From positions 1-64,000 of the forward strand of contig SADC01000853.1 of the NCBI GenBank assembly GCA_004194705.1: a DNA stretch of 64,000 nucleotides, read 5' to 3'. The stretch is from Ditylenchus dipsaci. Lineage: Eukaryota > Nematoda > Chromadorea > Rhabditida > Anguinidae. The notes under the pieces were generated by a model, which was not told the origin of the DNA, searched no databases, and worked only from the letters and a program-made list of their open reading frames with translations. This document shows positions 1 to 12,400 of the stretch, one piece after another. A program made the position numbers and the translations under genes. Each line of letters starts with the position of its first letter. The stretch's first letter is position 1.

Positions 1-6
1 TGTGGG

Positions 7-43
7 ATTGATAGGAGAGGGCTTCGCCCCTCTCCTATCAATC
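7..43. repeat. Perfect hairpin at the left window edge
   Basis: GATTGATAGGAGAGGG and its complement around CTTCG. Could be the apex or end of an element cut by the window. Confidence 0.5.
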
Positions 44-749
44 TCCCCATCCATTCTCCTTTCGGACGACACATTACGTGTCAAAAAGACTAAAAGATGA
101 GCTTGAACATAGTTTTGTTAACTGGGGCCTGCCGCATAAAAAAGCTCTGGTATGCATGCATATAGAGAGACTTTTGCCCAGCTGCAGTGATCCAAAAACG
201 TGGTAGATACCTTTCATAGAACCAGGTACCTTATTAAAATATTAACCATAGGCTGGGTATCATGTTTTTACAAAATTTTGTAAATTTTTTTTCACGGAAA
301 TGCCTTTCCGATAGTTTTTTGTGTTTTCTACCCATTTAAGCCATTTAAAACGTTGATATAAGTTCATAAAACCCCCATTTTGGGCGAAATCACTTATGCT
401 ATGTCCGGCCCGAAATTTCGAGGCATTTTTGCCAAAAATTATTTTTTACCCCAACATGCCTTAGGGTCAACCACATTTAAAATTTGGATCATTCAGTCCG
501 GAAGGTGATCTTTTGCAAAAAAATACTCCAAGAATGATAAAGAACACCGTGGAAAAAAATAGGCCATTATTGGAAAAAAAATCCCGAACTGCTTGCTTTC
601 TGTGGTTTTAGCTGAATTTGCGGCGAAATTTAGCCACTTGCGACAGAAATGTACACCTTTGTGCAAAAAATTAGGAATTTGCCAAAAAAAAACAGTGTGA
701 CTAAGCTAAATTTCGTTCAAAAAGAAATTTTGGCGCTACTTGGATATAC

Positions 750-1397
750 CCCCCCCCCCAAATCAACTTTTTTAAAATGTTCCCAAACACCCTATATCGA
801 CTAAAATCGTCTCAGAAGCTCAAAAGACCATTATTTTTGATTCTGGTCAATAAAAATCGAGTTTCTGACCCACTCAAAATTCACCCATTTTGACCATTTT
901 TAAAGGGATTTAGGTCTGTCTTGGGTGGAAATGACCAGAAGTGCCAATTTCTAACAAAAAGGAAGATTGAACATAGTTTTGTTGACTGGGGCCTACCGCA
1001 TAAAAAAACTCTGGTTGCATACCATTTTCTCATGCATCCAGGTCTCCTTTCGAGTGATTTGCGTCTAAGTATGTGGGTGTGCGCATCTCACCCCAAGCAA
1101 CCAACCCCTGCGCCCCTTCGGGGCCTTGTTGCTTGGTGAGATGCGCCACCCACATACCTTAGACATAATTCCGAGCAAGACTCTTGAAAAAAATGCATTT
1201 AGAGGCTCTTTTTTGCCCAGCTCCAGTGACAAAACATGGATAAAACAGGTAAAAAGTCAAAATTTAAAAGTGCCCAAAACTCGATTTTTCATTGACCAGA
1301 AGTTAAAAAATAATGTCTTTTTTCGAACTTCTGAGCCATTTTAGGTCGATATAGGGTGTTTGGAACATTTTAAAAAAAGTTGATTTTGGGGGGGGGG
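750..1397. repeat. Fold-back bounded by C and G runs
   Basis: Left arm C-run then AAATCAACTTTTTTAAAATG and CACCCTATATCGACTAAAA; right arm inverse ending in a G-run (1388-1396). A GATGCGC-family core with CCCCTTCGGGGCC is at the apex (1078-1160). Confidence 0.65.
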
Positions 1398-1596
1398 CTA
1401 TATTCACAGTACGTGTCAAATTTTTGATGTAATTGAAAATTCATCAAAAACGGCAAAGTAGGATCGGATAGTTTATTTTGTAAAAAACATCCTACAACGA
1501 GCAAAAATATCTAAACTGCAATGCTAATTACTCAAAACAACAATGAAAAGTTCAACATTAAAAGTCCAAATACAACAACACTTCAACGTCTAATAC

Positions 1597-2601
1597 CGTC
1601 GACGCTTCTCTATAAGATATCCCCCCTAAAGTTCGTTCCCGCCTAGGGTCCGATAATACAATACTCGCGGTTGCCATGCGTGCATTTTTGGCCTCTCGTG
1701 GCAGAATTTCATGGACACGCGATGGCTCTTTCAGATTAATTTTTTTTTCAAATCTAATAAGTGGTTCAAATCGACCTTTGAAACATGTGACCATACGCCA
1801 GGTACTACAAACTCAGATCACGGCTGTTAACTATTTTTTCCCAGAACTAATTTTTACTGTTTTAAAACTCAAATGTTCCTCATGAGCTTCTTTATGCTCT
1901 GTAGTGACATAATATCAGTTTATTGAAAATAAGATGAAGATATAAACAAAGATCCCTAAAATGTGAGTTTAAAAAATGGGCAGTTACTTTACAAAAAACG
2001 TCCATACACATTTCATTATATCAATTTACCTGAGACCACAAGTTTCTGGCATCTAAACGACACCACATGCGATCTCCTACCAAGAATAATGTGGAATTTA
2101 TATCATACCATGCCTTTTCCAGACAGACTCGAAAAAATAAATATTAAACCCGTCGTAGGGTCACATGTTTCGCGAGGGTCGGTTTGAACCACTTTTTAGA
2201 TTTGAAAAAAAATCTGAAAGAACCATCGTGTTTTCCATGAAATTCTGTCTCAGGTGAGGCAAATATCACGCCTGACCCGCGGAGTGTTAACCTCATTTCT
2301 GAAATGTTTTGCCTAATGATTCGTCAGTCTAGTCAGAAATATCGCAAGCATTCCGATTTTTGCCGATCGTTTTTTTATACCCCTTTTAAGATTTGGGGTA
2401 TCTTATATGGAGCGTTGCGGGTGAAAACGGCATTAAACTATATAATTTCTCAAAACGATCGGCAAAATGGAATCCTTGCGATATTTCCGACTAGATGACG
2501 AATCACATTTGGCAAACATTTCAGAAATGAGATTAAAGAAAGTGTCGGACCCTAGGCGGAAACGAACTTTGGGGGTGTCTTATATAGAGCGTCGACTGTA
2601 T
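1597..2601. mobile_element. pogo-like fold-back element with tag CTATAAGATA
   Basis: Left end GTCGACGCTTCTCTATAAGATATCC, then AAGTTCGTTCCC-GCCTAGGGTCC; right end is the inverse, ending GTCGACTGTA. The apex near 2395-2415 contains GGGGTATCTTATATGGAG, an echo of the terminal tag. A nested inverted pair lies at about 1730-1790 and 2165-2230. Confidence 0.6.
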
Positions 2602-2702
2602 CTTAAAAATAAATACAAAACTTTGGAAGATATTTTTTTTAATTAGTGTGGTTGTTGTGCAGTTAGAAATGTATGCTCGCAAGTCATTTTGCACCTTGGC
2701 AC

Positions 2703-3473
2703 TCAAACAGTCCACACTTTGAGGTTGGCTTGGTAAGCATGCACTAAGACAGCTTCAGCCAGGTAAGCTGCAATAACAACCCTTATGGTATGCTCATACA
2801 GTCCACTCTCGGAATAAGCACAACCCTCAAGTTCGTTCTCGCCCTAGGGCCGGACACTTTTTCAACCCCATTTTTCTGAATCTTTTGCCGAACCTGATTC
2901 GTCAGTCTAATGATTAGACTCTAATCAGAAACGTCGTAGAGATACTGATTTTACCGGTCTTTCTTAAGACAACCACATCTTGCGAAAAGACCCGCAGATC
3001 TCAATAGGAACACTTAATTTGAAAAAAAGGTTGCTTGTAAACAAGAGCGCGAGTCTTTTCGGCAAGATTTGGTTGTTTTGAAAAAACCGGCAAAAACATA
3101 ATCTCTAGGATTTTTCTGCTTAGACTGACGAATCAGATTCGACAAAAAATTTCGAAAAATGGGGTCTAAAAAGGGTCGGGCACCACAGGGGAACGAACTT
3201 TAGGGGTGTGCTTATTATTAGAGTGGACTGTACTGCAAAATAGTTTACCTTTGATGTTGCTGACTTGCTTGCCCACACCATCAGGGTGTTGAGCATAGGA
3301 CAGTTTGCAGTAGGGGTCTGAGTACTCGATTTCATTCATCTCAGCATATTGGTCATCCAGTTGGCATCCACTTCTGGTTGGTTTGCACTCCCTTCGCCAC
3401 CATTCGACGTTTTTCTGTGGTCGAAAGTTTCTAGAATCTCCACTTGTTCTCTACCAGAGCGCCATAATGCTGG
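2703..3473 (-). CDS. CSE1L: CSE1L exons 15-16 (C-terminus)
   Basis: Exon 15 (3473-3249) joins exon 14 in phase as G-QHYGALVE, then loses one base near 3443-3451 (GAGAACAAG) and another near 3357-3364 (GCCAACTGG), before ending in [20 protein letters not shown], the family's GYQTAFSQLAFAG-HDPVG region. Exon 16 (2767-2703) encodes [18 protein letters not shown] and stops. The family's final LQGYLQAA-like segment is not present, so the tail is short or the last exon carries another frame error. Exon 16 is the least certain part. Confidence 0.7.
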
Positions 3474-6400
3474 CTGCAAATCGAACAAAAGGTTAGCCGT
3501 CAAACACTTACATCCAAAAATCCCAATACCTTAGGCTAGTAAGTGCCTTTTAATTTTTAGATCTAAAAGCTTTGCGCTTTTTCTAAATTTTCGGTACTAA
3601 ATTATAGCTCTGAATGTCAGCAACATTTTGTTGGACCTCGCACACAATGATGGACTGTAAATTCAACAATCCTCATTCGGAAATGGACATAACTTTTTTT
3701 TTTAAATTGTCCAAGAGTATTTCTTTGTAGCAGGGCTACCTAATGGGCTATTGGTCGAGTAGATATGAATTAAAAATGTTGAAAAAAGTCACCAATCCTC
3801 ACTCACAATTCTTACTCGGCCAAGAGAGGATTGTGAGTGAGGATTGTTGACTTATTTCAACTTTTTTATTCACAATAACTTTATTAATAGCTCACCTGGT
3901 AGCCTTGAATCTCTGTTACAAAATGACCCAAAAATAATATTTTTGGAAATTTAAAAAAAAATTATGACGCTACTGGTTTTACCCCATCCCCCAAAAAAGC
4001 TACTTTCTTATACCCCCCCAAAAACGACTTTTTGGGGGGGGGGGGAGTGGTATAAAAACATGTCTAAGGTAAGCCCCTTCGGGGCGCAGGGGGCTTGTGG
4101 GCTTGGAGTTGAGATGCGCACACCCACATACCTTAGACAGATCATCACTCGAAAGCGACTCTGGATGCATGAAAAAGCATGCATACCAGAGTTATTTATG
4201 CGTAGGCTCCAGTATTCAAAACTATGTTCACATCTTTGATTTTGCGACCGAAAAGGGTTTAACCCCCTCTTCACCCCCTCTCTACGTTTAGGGTCTTCAA
4301 AATTCGAAAGAGTCAAACCAAATTTAATTCGAATCATTATAAGAAAAAAATTCTAAAATTACAAAACGGACGATATGTAGAACAATATTTTGTAGCTGAC
4401 GATATTTGCGATCGAATGATATATAATGTGCGAAAAAGCAGCCGTACACAAAAAGTAGCGAATAGTCAAAAATGAGTCCAATTACAAGCGTAAAAATGGG
4501 TCATTTTTTTGATATAAATCTGGATAAAACCCAAAAAAAATTTTTGGCGCATCGAAAATGACCCACTCACGGGGTTTCAAAAACCAAATTTGTGTTCATT
4601 ATAGAATTTTGCGCGAAATCAAAAATTCAAAAAGCAGTGATCATCAATCAGTTTTTTTTCGATCTATATTGCTTATTTTTTGTAGTATTTTTCGGTTTTT
4701 GTGTCTTAGTGCTGGTTCGTCTTTGATTTTTTTTTGCCTGTAGACTCTTATTAATCTATGTTTAGATATGTTGGAAAGAAGCCAAGGTGCTGGAAAATTA
4801 AGTTTGATCGTAGCTTTCGCCAAGGCAACAGGCAACGAATCGGTGCGATTAAATTTATCGGAACAGACGGTATTTTACCCATGTCATTTTTACCTTCCTA
4901 TAACAATGTATTCATACAGGACTTATGTGACCTATTTGATTCTGATGTATCAGTGGTTTCATGTGATGATAAGACTTCTCTTGCTTGCAAAGAAGGCCTC
5001 ACGCTAACCAGTTCTCGAAGGGATAATTCTTGCTTTGATTTCGGAAGAACTTGTTCGTATCTCAGCTCAACAGGACTTTCAATTGATCATCCCAAATGTC
5101 GTTTCTTTGAAAATATATACTGTAGAAAATCATCGAGTGTTCTTTCTTGAAAAATGTATTGTTTGACATGGAAATTGTTTGCCATGTTGATGATATATTG
5201 GAAATAAAAATCCGTTCGAGAATATTTTCTGTTCTCTAGAAGAGCGTGCCCGTGCAAATGATCATTGAGAACGTTAGGCATGGCCCTTTAACTGAGAATG
5301 TGTTTTAATAATTAAATGAAAGTGTCAAAAATCAAGCAAAGTTGTTGCATCCGTCCCCAAACTTTTGAAAATCTAAATTGTATTCAGTAAGAAAAAAAAG
5401 GCACTATTCCATTGTACCCCCCCCCCCCCTAAAAAAGCTATTCCATTGTACACCCCCCCCCCCCCCCAAAATAAGGACCTATTTCATTGTACGGTACGTG
5501 TCAATTGTTCCCGGCGCCGATTGTTCCCGGCGACCGATTGTTCCCGGCCTATATAAAAGGGACAATTGTTCCCGGCATATATAAATGACCGATTGTTCCC
5601 GGCCTATGTAAAAGGGACGATTGTTCCCGGCATATATAAAATGACCGATTGTTCCCGGCCTATGTAAAAGGGACGATTGTTCCCGGCATATATAAATGAT
5701 GACGATTGTTCCGGCCTATGTAAAAGGGACAATTGTTCCCGGCATATGTAAAATGACCGATTGTTCCCGGCGACCGATTGTTCCCGGGTCATATAAAGTC
5801 ATACAATTTTGTGATGGATCAGTAGAATGTTATTGCTTGTTTCGTTATTATTATCGTCGTTATTGTTTCGTTTTGATGTCACGTAGGAAAGGACAATAAA
5901 CTCAGTTATAAGCATTGATAAAGCGTATTTTTCTAAGCGGGAGTACACTCTTATAGTACTGACAGGTTTAGAACGGGTTTTTTCATGTAAACTGGGAACA
6001 ATTGGTCCTTTTTATACCAGCCGGAACAATCGGTCGTCGGGAAGAAATCGGTCGCCGGGAAGAATCGGTCATTTTACATATGCCGGAACAATTGTCCCTT
6101 TTACACGAGCCGGGAACAATCGGTCATTTTATATATGCCGGAACAATTGTCCCTTTTATACTAGCCGGGAACAATCGGTCATTTTATATAGGACGGGAAC
6201 AATTGTCCCTTTATATAAGCCGGGAACAATCGGCCGCCGGGAACAATCGGCGCCGGGAACAATTGTCCGTGTCCGTTCATTGTATCCCCCCCCCCTCCAA
6301 AAAAAACAACTTTTTTATATGCACTCAAAAACAATTTTTATGTAATAATTTTGCCATAAAAGGACCAGAAAAGCCATTTAAATAGGGTTCAAGGGCTGTA

Positions 6401-9400
6401 TTTGGAGGGAAGGGACAAAACAGGGGCCACTAAATTAATAAGGTTTAGAAACCTTCAAACACAGCAACTTGTGGAGTACCCAAATACATAAGTACTCAAA
6501 GGACCACAAGGGTCATCCGATGTTGAACATAGTTGGAAGGACTCTGAGGAGGTGAAGGCTGAATTTTGGATGGCTGATCCTCTGGCTCGTAGCCAAAGGC
6601 CGGAAAAGGGGGAAGACTTTTTTCGGCCGAAAAATTGAAGATGTTGAAATAGTTTTGAATACTGGGGCCTACCGCATAAATAACTCTGGTATGCATGTTT
6701 TTTCATGCATACAGAGTCACTTTCGAGTGATTTGTGTTTAAGGCATGTGGGTGTGCGCATCTCAACTCCAAGCCCCAAGACCCCTGCGCCCCTGAAGGGT
6801 GCGCAGGGGCTTGAGAGTTAGAGATGCGCGCACTCACTTACCTTAGACATGATTCCGAGAAGTACACTTGATCATAAAATGCATATAGAGTCTATTTTTG
6901 CCACGGCCTGAGTTTAAAAACATGGTAAAGCAGCCAAAAAAGTGGCCCCTGTTTTCCCTTCCCTCCCAATACAGCCCTTGAACCCTATTTAAATGGCTTT
7001 TCTCGTCCTTTTATGGCAAAATTATTACATGAAATGGTTTTGAGTGCATATAAAAAAGTTGCCGCTTTTTCATTGTACACCCCCCCCCCCCCAAAAAAAG
7101 GACCTATTCCACTGTAGCCCCCCCCCCCGCCCCCAAAAACCAACTTTTTTTATAAGTACTTAAAAACCATTTTTAAGTAATAATTTTGCTATAAAAAGGC
7201 CAGAAAAGTAATTTTAAAAAGGGATCAAGGGCTGTATTGGGAGGGGAAGAGAATAATACAGGGGCCACTTTTTTAAGCTGCTTTACCATGTTTTTCAACT
7301 CGGGCCGTGGCAAAAATAGACTCTATGTGCATTTTATGATCAATTGTACTTCTCGGAATCATGTCTAAGGTAAGTGCGTGCGCGCATCTCTAACTCTCAA
7401 GTCCCCTGCGCCCCCTTCGGGGGCGCAGGGGGCTTGGGGCTTGGAGTTGAGATGCGCAGACCCACATACCTTAGACACAAATCACTCGAAAGTGACTCTG
7501 GATGCATGAAAAAACATGCATACCAGAGTTATTTATGCGGTAGGCCCCAGTATTCAAAACTATGTTCAACATCTTCAATTTTTCGGCCGAAAAAAGTCTT
7601 CCCCCTTTTCCGGCCTTTGGCTACGAGCTTTGGCTAAGTGCTCCTTTTTTACGGTTGAAAAATTGCTGACAACTTAATCATTTGAAGTAAAAAAACAGTG
7701 AAAATTTGAAATGAGTCAAATTGCCAACACTGGTGGGGATTGTTGAATTTACAGTCCACCATTGCGAACAAGGCTTTACCAAAGCTTCTAGAAAAACAAA
7801 TACCCTCTAGTTCCAAATCACATTCTTGACATTGTGTTTTTGATAAATTTTTCTCTGTGTACTCTCAGGCAAGTTACCAATTTGTAGCCAGTGAGATGAA
7901 CTAAAAAATGGGTTATAACTTGCCTGAGAGCAGTCTTCAAAAAATGGGTTAAAAATACAATGCCACAAATGCGTTTTTTTGAGTTTATGGGGCTCGGCCT
8001 ATGATGCACAGCATTTACGGTGAAGATCAGTGTTGTAAATTTGTAAAGTTGGCACCGGCACCGCACCGGCACCATCGCCGTGAGACGGCACCGCACCGGC
8101 TCCGGAGCCATAGCCAATTTTTGGCACCACTGCCAAAGCCCGGTTTTGGTACCGGCACCAATTTTCCACTAAAAATTTCAGATCGGCACCAACTTTTTGC
8201 TGAAAATTTTGGAGCGGCGCCAATTTTTGCTAAAAAGTTTGGACCGGCACCGGAAACATGTTTCAACTATATTTCTACCTGCTAAAAACGTCAAAAATCG
8301 CTAATTTTAAAGTATCGTCTTTTTGGGGATCTTAGCCAGGGTACATAAATGTACCTCATTTAAAGATTTGTTCTTTTATTTTTGACCTTTTTACAAACGA
8401 CAAACCTTTCGACAAAATGATAACCGAATTGCACTTTATTTGACCTTATTAGTGTAATATACTTTGATTTAACTTCGTTTACTATTTGACAAAATGCTAT
8501 TTTGATGAAAATTATACAGTTTTGGGGGGGGGGAAAAATCTTAAATGTTGAAAAAATCGAGGGTAGAGCACTAGTCACTTAAAGTCAAATAGCCATAAAA
8601 AGGGGTAGTTGAATGAAGGCTCTTGTCGAATCAAGGCTCGCCTGTATCTAAAGGCACGGCTTTTTCCAGCGAAAATGGTTTCATTATTCATTATACCAAT
8701 CGCCGAAATCATGATTCTTGCAATATTTTAAGCTATACCAACGAATAAGGCTCAGTAACAAACTATCTTATAGACTAGATTGACTACAGCCATCAGGAAA
8801 AAGTTTACATTCGAAAATTTGAATAAAATTATTTCTTTTTTTAGTAAAAAACATGTTAAAAGACCTAGTTAACTTGAAAATTTTCAATTTATGGTTTGGC
8901 GCTAACAGTATTTTTGCACTGACGCTAGCTAAAATGGCCTCATCAGCAACCTTTTGGCACCGGTGCCGCCTAAAAAGTTCGCACCGGTGCCGCCACCGGA
9001 GCTTTTACAACACTGGTGAGGATCAAATCGAATCGCAGCACCAAATTACTGAAATCGAGCACCTAATTTATCATTTCCAACATTTTTTCAAATTTTAGTC
9101 AAAAATATTGAAATTCCAGCACCTAATCCTTTATTTTCGCTTATCAAAAGTTGAAAATTACAATGTTATGTATTTTTTGCACAAAATGCACGGTAAGGTC
9201 AAAAATGACGAAAATTAATTCTACACACAAAATTGACGTTGAAGTACCAAAAGGGAATTCGGTGTTGGATTTCAGTATTTTTGACTAAAATTCGAAAAAG
9301 GTACTGAAAATAGTTAATTAGGTGCTGCATTTCAATTACAGGTAATGACGGCCTTGGGTATCTTCTCTCTTTTTTTCATTTTTTCAGACTTCGGTTTGAA

Positions 9401-12400
9401 ATAGTACTCACCCAAGCACATTGACCGTGTCTTTTATGATGGCCGCTACCCCAATTGTTATAATCCTCTTCTCTTCGTAGGTATGCACTTGGCGCATAGT
9501 TTTGAGCTCGGCCACCATTATTTTCTCCATGACCATTAGAAATATGCCTTGTTGAATGGACTCCAGGGCCTGAAATTCAATGTAATTGATCTTGGCCAAA
9601 AATTACAAGGCAAATCTTTGGCGATTAGCAAAATAATGTGGCAAAGTAGCCTACATTGGCCAGAGCTGCACCACCCTTGACTATGGCAAACGGCACAAGA
9701 ATAGGACCAACTGGCGGCTGTACTTGGCTGTCTTCAACTGTTGCATTCGGTTGAGCATGGGCAATAAGATGTTGCGACTGGTCATCTTCTCATTGACCTG
9801 AAATGACCAAAACTTTCAATCATCCAGGTCCAACAACCTTTTTATAATTATTTTTCGAGGCACTTGTTTATTTCGGGGAGGGAGGGCTTATTTATAATAA
9901 AGATTTTTGCTTGGGCAAGGTCTAAGGCGTAGACTAGGACAATGGAAATCAAGACAAAATCAAACTTTTATATCAAAATTTACATCTTAAAGACCTGACC
10001 TCTTCCTACTCGGTGGTCCCCGCCAATTCAAAAATTTTCCCTTGATCATTGACTTCTGTACGGATTTTTCCGCCACGTTTCTAACAAAACTAGGCCTGAA
10101 ATCAAATTTTAGGCTTAGTTTTGTTAGAAACCTAGCGGAAAAATCCGTACAGAAGTCCAATAATCAAGGGAAAATTTTTGAATTGGCGGGGGACCACCGA
10201 GTAGGAAGAGGTCAGGCCCTTTAATGACCTCTTGTAGGTATCTAAGTAGTCAGTTACTTTGGTGAAAATGTGCTTTTGAAGCAGGGGCCCTCGAAGTAAA
10301 CAAGTGCCATTTTCGAGACCTTTCCGTCGGATTGGCTAGTCTACTTTGATTTTTAATTTCGTCTTTCGACCGGTTTTTAAGCTTTCGATACAAGAGCATC
10401 TTTTTTTGAAAATTAGGCGGTCGTTTATCGAGAGCAGTAGATCTTAACGGCAAAAGTTTTACCATTCGTCAGATTTTTTAAAAAAAAAACGTAAGTAAAA
10501 TGGCTTCAAACATTTGAAAACGGTATAGATAAATGGCCTTAAAAGTTTTAGTGCCCCGCCCGTCAAAAATTTCTGGCTACGCCTCGGGCTCGTCGAAATC
10601 CGTATGAAACACCCTCCATTTCCTAGACTAGAATAGCCAATAAAATCTAGCAAACAGTGTTTAATATTGATGTGAAAAAGTATCGGGCGTAGCTGGGGGT
10701 CGAACTTGAGGGTGCTCTTGTATCGAGAGTCAACTGTAGCCCGAAATACCTTAAAGGGATACCAGCGCGTTACACTGCAATTGAGGCGGGACAGCAATTT
10801 ATTTTTCTCATGACGGTTTTCCATGAGCGTTCTACCTGATACGACAAAAGTTTTCTTTCCAATTTTAAAAGTATAATAAGGTCATAAATATCAGATTCAC
10901 GTTGAAGCGAGTGAAAACATGGATAATTTTTGAAAAATTGCTGGTCCCCGCCTTAATTTGCAGTGTAACGCGCTAGTATGCCCTTTAAGGGACTGGTTGG
11001 TAGGTCAACAAGTGACCAACCAAAAATTCGGGGTCATTTTTCGACAATTTTGTTTTAAATTAAATGCCACCCTCTTAAAAACACCTACATCAATGTGATT
11101 GAGAAAAGCATTGGCCAGTCGGAAACCATGCTGGTCATAAGCTTTAGAGGAGATCAGACGTTGGAAGCAGCCCAATACTTGATCCACATATTCTGCACCG
11201 AAAACAACTTGTGGAAAAGAGGTTATAAGGACTCGAAGACCAGCATTAGGGCAGGGATGTTGGCTGATCGCGACCAGAAGTCGCCTTTCAACAAATAGGG
11301 AAAGAAGCCTAGGTATTGCTCCTGAGAGACTGGCTGGCCTCGCAGCAACTCAGCTTGGCTTTGATCCAGAAGAAGGGCTGAAAAAGAGAAAAATCAATGT
11401 TTTAGAAATAACAGTTCTTCGGAACAACAAAAAATCGCCAGTTGGATTTTTTAAAAAATTTGAATTTATTTTTCTTGATGTGTTTTTTTTTGCAAAAATG
11501 ACTTCTATTTTTGTTTATATGTAGCTGTTTTTCCAAAAAGCACAAGTAAAATAGCACAAGCGGCAACCGGACATTTCTCACTTTTTGAAATATTGTCGCG
11601 CCACATTTCTCACTATTTTTAATAAAATTGGGCGAAACAACCGAATTTCATTACAAATACCGTATTTACACTAATTATAGTATAATTTTCCCCCTCCCCT
11701 CAGGGTGGTCTGTAATTAGAGTAAATACGGTAGTGAGAAATGTCGCGCGACAAATATTTCAAAACGTGATAAATGTCCGGTTGCCAGCACAATCAGAAGA
11801 ATTTCAAAAATAGAAGTAGAATTACAATTGACTAATTCTACTTCTGCTTTTAAAATTCTTCTGCTGCTTCTGCTTCTACTTCTGCTTTTCGGAAACACAA
11901 ATATATAGTAGTTTTTTAGTTTTATTTTTGGACTGTCAACACCGAATAATAAAATTAGAGCCTACTCTCGATACAACACCGCTCCAGGGACCGACCAATG
12001 GCAGTGTTATATTGGGAGTATCGCTTTAGTCAAATCTCGATAAAATACATTTCCCGGAACCGGCCACAAGCGGTGTTATATGAAGATTAGATCGTACATA
12101 AATGAGGTTAAAGTCACAAAAAAGTTATGGTCAGCCTAAAGTGGACAAAAAACCACACAGGATACAAGGAATTTCAGGATGAATTTCTAAAATTTGATAT
12201 CCTTGATATTTTTCTGAACGTATTTCTAAAAAAAATGTCTTTCTCGTCAAATTTTCCCCGAAAAGACTTATAAAATATGAAAATTAGAAGGTTCATCTCT
12301 GGTGGATTTGAACAAGAGACCCAAAAAACATTCGAAAGCAACACTTTTCCACTATACCACCAAACCTACTAACTCCGCTGGATAAAATCCATCAAAATTT

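Larger units (their letters stand above)
3474..9411 (-). other. CSE1L intron 14 (5.9 kb)
   Basis: Contains the midasin fragment, the GATTGTTCCCGG fold-back, GATGCGC fold-backs and the 8028-9015 MITE. 3541-3960 holds an inverted pair around GATTGTGAGTGAGG. I see nothing assignable in 4320-4740 or 9020-9360. Confidence 0.5.

Noticed and set aside
5505..5790. CRISPR-like array
   Set aside because: Units are tandem with no unique spacers, alternate in form, and are mirrored by an inverted array; the genome is eukaryotic.
5604..6385. ORFs with repeated REQ/GTI-V motifs
   Set aside because: Translation of the GATTGTTCCCGG tandem arrays.
10459..10824. 121-residue minus-strand ORF in CSE1L intron 12
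   Set aside because: No recognisable motif, overlaps the end of a palindromic MITE and lacks splice or start context.
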